A program made the position numbers and the translations under genes. The notes under the pieces were generated by a model that saw only the letters and a program-made list of their open reading frames with translations, was not told the origin of the DNA and did not search any database. Shown here in pieces: positions 61,535 to 64,000 of a stretch of 64,000 nt of DNA (positions are counted from its first letter, which is position 1; the number at the start of each line of letters is the position of its first letter). The stretch is taken from NCBI RefSeq assembly GCF_900143645.1, contig NZ_FRFD01000003.1, positions 1,054,001 to 1,118,000 on the forward strand, given 5' to 3'. The stretch comes from Anaerocolumna xylanovorans DSM 12503. Lineage in GTDB: Bacteria > Bacillota > Clostridia > Lachnospirales > Lachnospiraceae.

Positions 61535-62425
61535 ATGATAAAATCAAAATCATATATTCGGCATCAAATTTTATCAAATACCGTTTTATTTGTAGTAACA
61601 CTGATTATGGTACTACCTTTGGTAATGTTGTTTATGTCATCTATCTCCTCTGAGAGAACATTACTGCTGAATGGATATTCGTTTATACCAAAAGAATTTA
61701 GTTTAGATGCATATCGCTATATTCTGTCAAATAAAGAAACAATTTTCAGGGCATATGGAATGACTATTCTTGTGACAGTGATCGGTACAGGTATTAATAT
61801 GTTTCTTTCTGCCTCAACAGGATATGTGTTATCGGTTAAAAAACTTCCATTTAGAAATGTCATAAGTTTTTATGTGTTTTTTACCATGATATTTAGTGGC
61901 GGTTTAGTTCCAACCTATTTAATGTGGACAACAATTTTTCATATTAAAAACACGATTCTGGCATTAATAGTTCCTAACTTTCTATTAAGTGCAATGAACG
62001 TTATCCTGATTCGAACCTATTATTCGACCAGTATACCGGAAGAAATTTATGAGTCAGCCAAGATAGATGGTGCATCCTACTATAAACTATTTACCAGCAT
62101 GGTATTGCCTATGGGTAAACCAATTCTTGTAACAGTTGGACTATTTACTGGCTTGACCTATTGGAATGATTGGACAAATGGTTTATACTATGTAAATGAA
62201 TCAAAATTATATACGGTTCAGATATTATTGAATAAGATGATTCAAGATTTACAAGCTTTACAGACCAATGCTTCTACTGCTAGCAGTAGTGCAGCAATGC
62301 AAATTCCAACAGTCAGTGTGCGTATGGCAATTGCCTTTGTCGCATTGTTCCCTATTCTTGTGTTATATCCATTTTTGCAGAAATATTTTACAGAAGGTGT
62401 TACGTTAGGAGCAGTAAAAGGGTAA
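61535..62425 (+). CDS. ABC sugar importer permease (LplC/YtcP-like)
   Basis: A 296-residue partner permease with six spans. The EAA loop reads EESAKIDGASYYKLFTSMVLP, and the protein ends TEGVTLGAVKG, a C-terminus typical of this family. It follows the first permease by 17 bases. Together with the binding protein it forms the importer next to GH3 and the cytoplasmic esterase. Confidence 0.94.
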   Translation: MIKSKSYIRHQILSNTVLFVVTLIMVLPLVMLFMSSISSERTLLLNGYSFIPKEFSLDAYRYILSNKETIFRAYGMTILVTVIGTGINMFLSASTGYVLSVKKLPFRNVISFYVFFTMIFSGGLVPTYLMWTTIFHIKNTILALIVPNFLLSAMNVILIRTYYSTSIPEEIYESAKIDGASYYKLFTSMVLPMGKPILVTVGLFTGLTYWNDWTNGLYYVNESKLYTVQILLNKMIQDLQALQTNASTASSSAAMQIPTVSVRMAIAFVALFPILVLYPFLQKYFTEGVTLGAVKG

Positions 62426-62721
62426 GGAAGGCAACACTGACAAAATAACGCATGAGTCATTGAATCAGATAATTGTAACATTAAATGCATAGATTGCATC
62501 AGAGTAATTTTGTGATATTATTTATAGTGAAGGGGTATATTCATATTCCTAAAGAATATGCACAAGCATACTGGTTTTTAATTCCAATCATAGTTCACAA
62601 GGACTTGAAAACAATTTTCTATTATGAAAAATTTTAAAAAGATTGAAAATTGTGAAATACCTGCACAATACATAAGTTCACGAATAATAAAGGACCTTAA
62701 GGGTTCTGTTTATAGTTCATG

Positions 62722-62762
62722 AAAAGGCAGAAACTAAATTAAAAAGTGTCTGCCTTTTTTTG
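62722..62762 (+). terminator. Terminator downstream of the ABC operon
   Basis: AAAAGGCAGA (62722-62731) pairs with TCTGCCTTTT (62749-62758), followed by more T residues. The 300 bases between the last permease and this hairpin hold no supportable feature. Confidence 0.8.
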
Positions 62763-62834
62763 AGTTACTATCTAATTCCATATTTACCGGCGTCTGTATT
62801 TAGAAAAAACCGGAGTAAATCTTGTATATTATGT

Positions 62835-63128
62835 TTTCTTAAAACCTGCTGTAACCTAAGCAAAAAAGCCGGAACAACAGCTACTTATGATCAAATGAAC
62901 AAATGGTTCAGTTTACAAAAAATTATAATTGTATCAGCCAGATACTGGAACATGGTACAATGCCAGGGGATATATGAGTATAAAGAAGGCTTATTTAATA
63001 TGCATTTACTTGTTAAAAACATGGCATTTTTCTTAAGATGCAAACAGGCAGGACTCCAGGATAATCTGGAACTGCCGGAAAGAGAGCCTCTGTGTTTACT
63101 AACTTTATTAGATGACATCATGGAGTGA
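62835..63128 (+). pseudogene. Remnant of a flavodoxin-family reductase
   Basis: From about 62865 the frame reads KKAGTTATYDQMNKWFSLQK and SARYWNMVQ, then KNMAFFLRCKQAG, matching the C-terminal half of the reductase at 5486 (RAGTTATWDQINKYF, SSRYWNIVHG, RNMAYFLKCMEAG). A piece of the preceding strand (LKPAVT) is present in another frame. The N-terminal flavin-binding part is absent. Confidence 0.85.
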
Positions 63129-63160
63129 AGCGTTGAAAATTCTTACTGTCTCTTTAAAAA

Positions 63161-63811
63161 TTATGGAATTTGTCTGTAATGACTCAGACACATAAGCATA
63201 AATTTGCGAAAATTTTGTACAAAATTGATTTGAAACTCCGGCAAACCGGCAAGCTCCATCGCTTTTCTAACAAGCGGGCTGACATGACAACTGTTATTTA
63301 ATCCACAGGCGTGGAAAAGTAGTGTCCAATAAAGAGAAATGACATCATCGTTTGATACACTATGACAATGCTTAGATAAAATTTGTATGATTGAATCAAA
63401 GCCAGAGAGAACAATTTTTTTAAATTCAGCTAATCGTTCTACTGTAACATTGGTTTCAATAATGGTGGCAAGAATCGAATAATATCGTAAGTAATCATGA
63501 TTTTTATCCAGAATGCTTGTCCATAAATCTGTAAATTCTTCGTCCGTTAAACCATCTTTATCTATAAAAGTTGATTCAATATCAAAAAAATAGTTATTCT
63601 GCTTTTCCAAATACAATTCTAAGAATATTTCTTCCTTTGTTGTCACATATTTATATAAGTTACCACGGGACCAACCTAATGCTTCTGCTATTGTGGTTAA
63701 TGTAATTTCTTGATAAGTACGGTCATGAAAAAGGTAGTCTGTTGTTTTCATGATTTCATTCATGCGTCGCCTTTTTTGCTCGATGCTGCGGGCTCTGATA
63801 AATTCGGTCAT
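63161..63811 (-). CDS. TetR-family transcriptional regulator
   Basis: A 216-residue repressor. The N-terminal HTH is LTTIAEALGWSRGNLYKYVTTKEEIF (quoted motif core: WSRGNLYKYV). The C-terminal ligand domain (about 70-216) has no recognised subgroup. It is transcribed away from an aldo/keto reductase gene that starts at 63945. The 130-base gap contains a consensus promoter and repeated CGTCACTT units that could be its operator. Confidence 0.92.
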   Translation of the reverse strand: MTEFIRARSIEQKRRRMNEIMKTTDYLFHDRTYQEITLTTIAEALGWSRGNLYKYVTTKEEIFLELYLEKQNNYFFDIESTFIDKDGLTDEEFTDLWTSILDKNHDYLRYYSILATIIETNVTVERLAEFKKIVLSGFDSIIQILSKHCHSVSNDDVISLYWTLLFHACGLNNSCHVSPLVRKAMELAGLPEFQINFVQNFRKFMLMCLSHYRQIP

Positions 63812-63863
63812 ATCTTTTTCCTCCGGTTTTGCGATGTTTTTAGTATATCATAAAAAAACTCGC

Positions 63864-63925
63864 TTGACAAGAAACGAAACGTCACTTATAATATAAAGTA
63901 TAAGAAACATTTCGTCACTTAAAAT
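63864..63925 (+). promoter_or_regulatory. Consensus promoter and likely TetR operator
   Basis: TTGACA (63864-63869) and TATAAT (63887-63892) with a 17-base spacer form an ideal promoter for the aldo/keto reductase. The repeats AACGTCACTTA and TTCGTCACTTA (near 63879 and 63911) and the distant inverted pair ACGAAA/TTTCGT flank the -10, where a repressor would block transcription. Confidence 0.75.
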
Positions 63926-63944
63926 ACAATTTGGAGGTAAAGCA

Positions 63945-64000
63945 ATGGAATTTACTACACTTAACAATGGTATTAAAATGCCAATGGAAGGATTTGGAGT
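63945..64000 (+). CDS. Aldo/keto reductase, 5' end only
   Basis: The first 18 codons, MEFTTLNNGIKMPMEGFG, are the standard N-terminus of the same aldo/keto reductase group as the partial gene at 1-687. GGAGG lies seven bases before the ATG. The gene runs out of the window. Confidence 0.88.
   Translation, partial: MEFTTLNNGIKMPMEGFG

Noticed and set aside
1..64000. Aldo/keto reductase 3' end at the left edge and 5' end at the right edge, read as a circular element
   Set aside because: The two pieces belong to the same family, but nothing shows they are one gene; there is no replication or integration gene in the window.

Overview
The window comes from an AT-rich, low-GC Gram-positive anaerobe. 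It most resembles the Lachnospiraceae/Clostridium cluster XIVa: strong GGAGG ribosome sites, BglG-type antiterminators, YesM/YesN-type regulation, phosphotransferase (PTS) sugar uptake with 6-phospho-beta-glycosidases, and bacterial Ig-like (BIG2) domains on secreted enzymes. This taxonomic call is by family content and sequence feel, not by a database match. No rRNA, tRNA, CRISPR array or intact transposon was seen.

Layout. (1) 1-6.1 kb: a redox and small-molecule cluster with two aldo/keto reductases, an esterase-713-like hydrolase, a double-CMD plus cupin protein, a Cys-nucleophile alpha/beta hydrolase and two flavodoxin-like reductases. (2) 6.6-8.7 kb: an OmpR-type response regulator and its histidine kinase. 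(3) 9.0-15.7 kb, PTS module 1: antiterminator, HPr, Enzyme I, EIIBC, GH1, EIIA. (4) 15.7-16.8 kb: a gene-free stretch of hairpins and a probable group II intron remnant, followed by a GH43 enzyme and a broken chemotaxis-receptor fragment. (5) 19.3-28.6 kb, PTS module 2: PRD/EIIB/EIIA-domain regulator, lactose/cellobiose-type EIIA-EIIB-EIIC, GH1, GH39, HPr, Enzyme I. (6) 28.8-30.6 kb: a secreted Ig-domain carboxylesterase. (7) 31.1-39.3 kb, PTS module 3: antiterminator, EIIBC, secreted carboxylesterase, GH1, EIIA, HPr, Enzyme I. (8) 39.3-45.9 kb: a rearranged block of secreted or lipid-anchored esterases, a transglutaminase-like protein and a flavodoxin lipoprotein, with repeated fragments of modules 5 to 6. 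(9) 45.9-50.5 kb: a MerR-controlled set of alcohol dehydrogenase, MFS exporter, SDR and flavodoxin. (10) 51.6-62.4 kb: GH3, cytoplasmic carboxylesterase, YesM/YesN two-component pair and a sugar ABC importer. (11) 62.8-64.0 kb: a flavodoxin remnant, a TetR regulator and the start of another aldo/keto reductase.

The most striking feature is that three consecutive PTS modules each carry their own HPr and Enzyme I, proteins that are normally single general components serving all sugars. All three HPr proteins keep His15 but have Lys or Arg where the regulatory Ser46 should be. So each module looks like a private phosphorelay from PEP to sugar, insulated from HPr kinase control. Secreted esterases are interleaved with these modules, one inside a PTS operon. 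A working model, which is inference, is a locus for esterified (acetylated, feruloylated or otherwise acylated) beta-glycosides. Surface esterases strip the acyl group, PTS modules import and phosphorylate the glycoside, and GH1 enzymes split it. A separate ABC route imports still-acylated material for an internal esterase and GH3. The flanking reductases could deal with released aglycones.

The secreted-esterase genes share a promoter element (direct repeats of TTTCTCACA) with the OmpR-type regulator's own upstream region, suggesting one regulon. The 39-43.5 kb block shows that a leader-plus-Ig cassette has been copied and joined to different esterase catalytic domains, with one copy broken by a nonsense codon.
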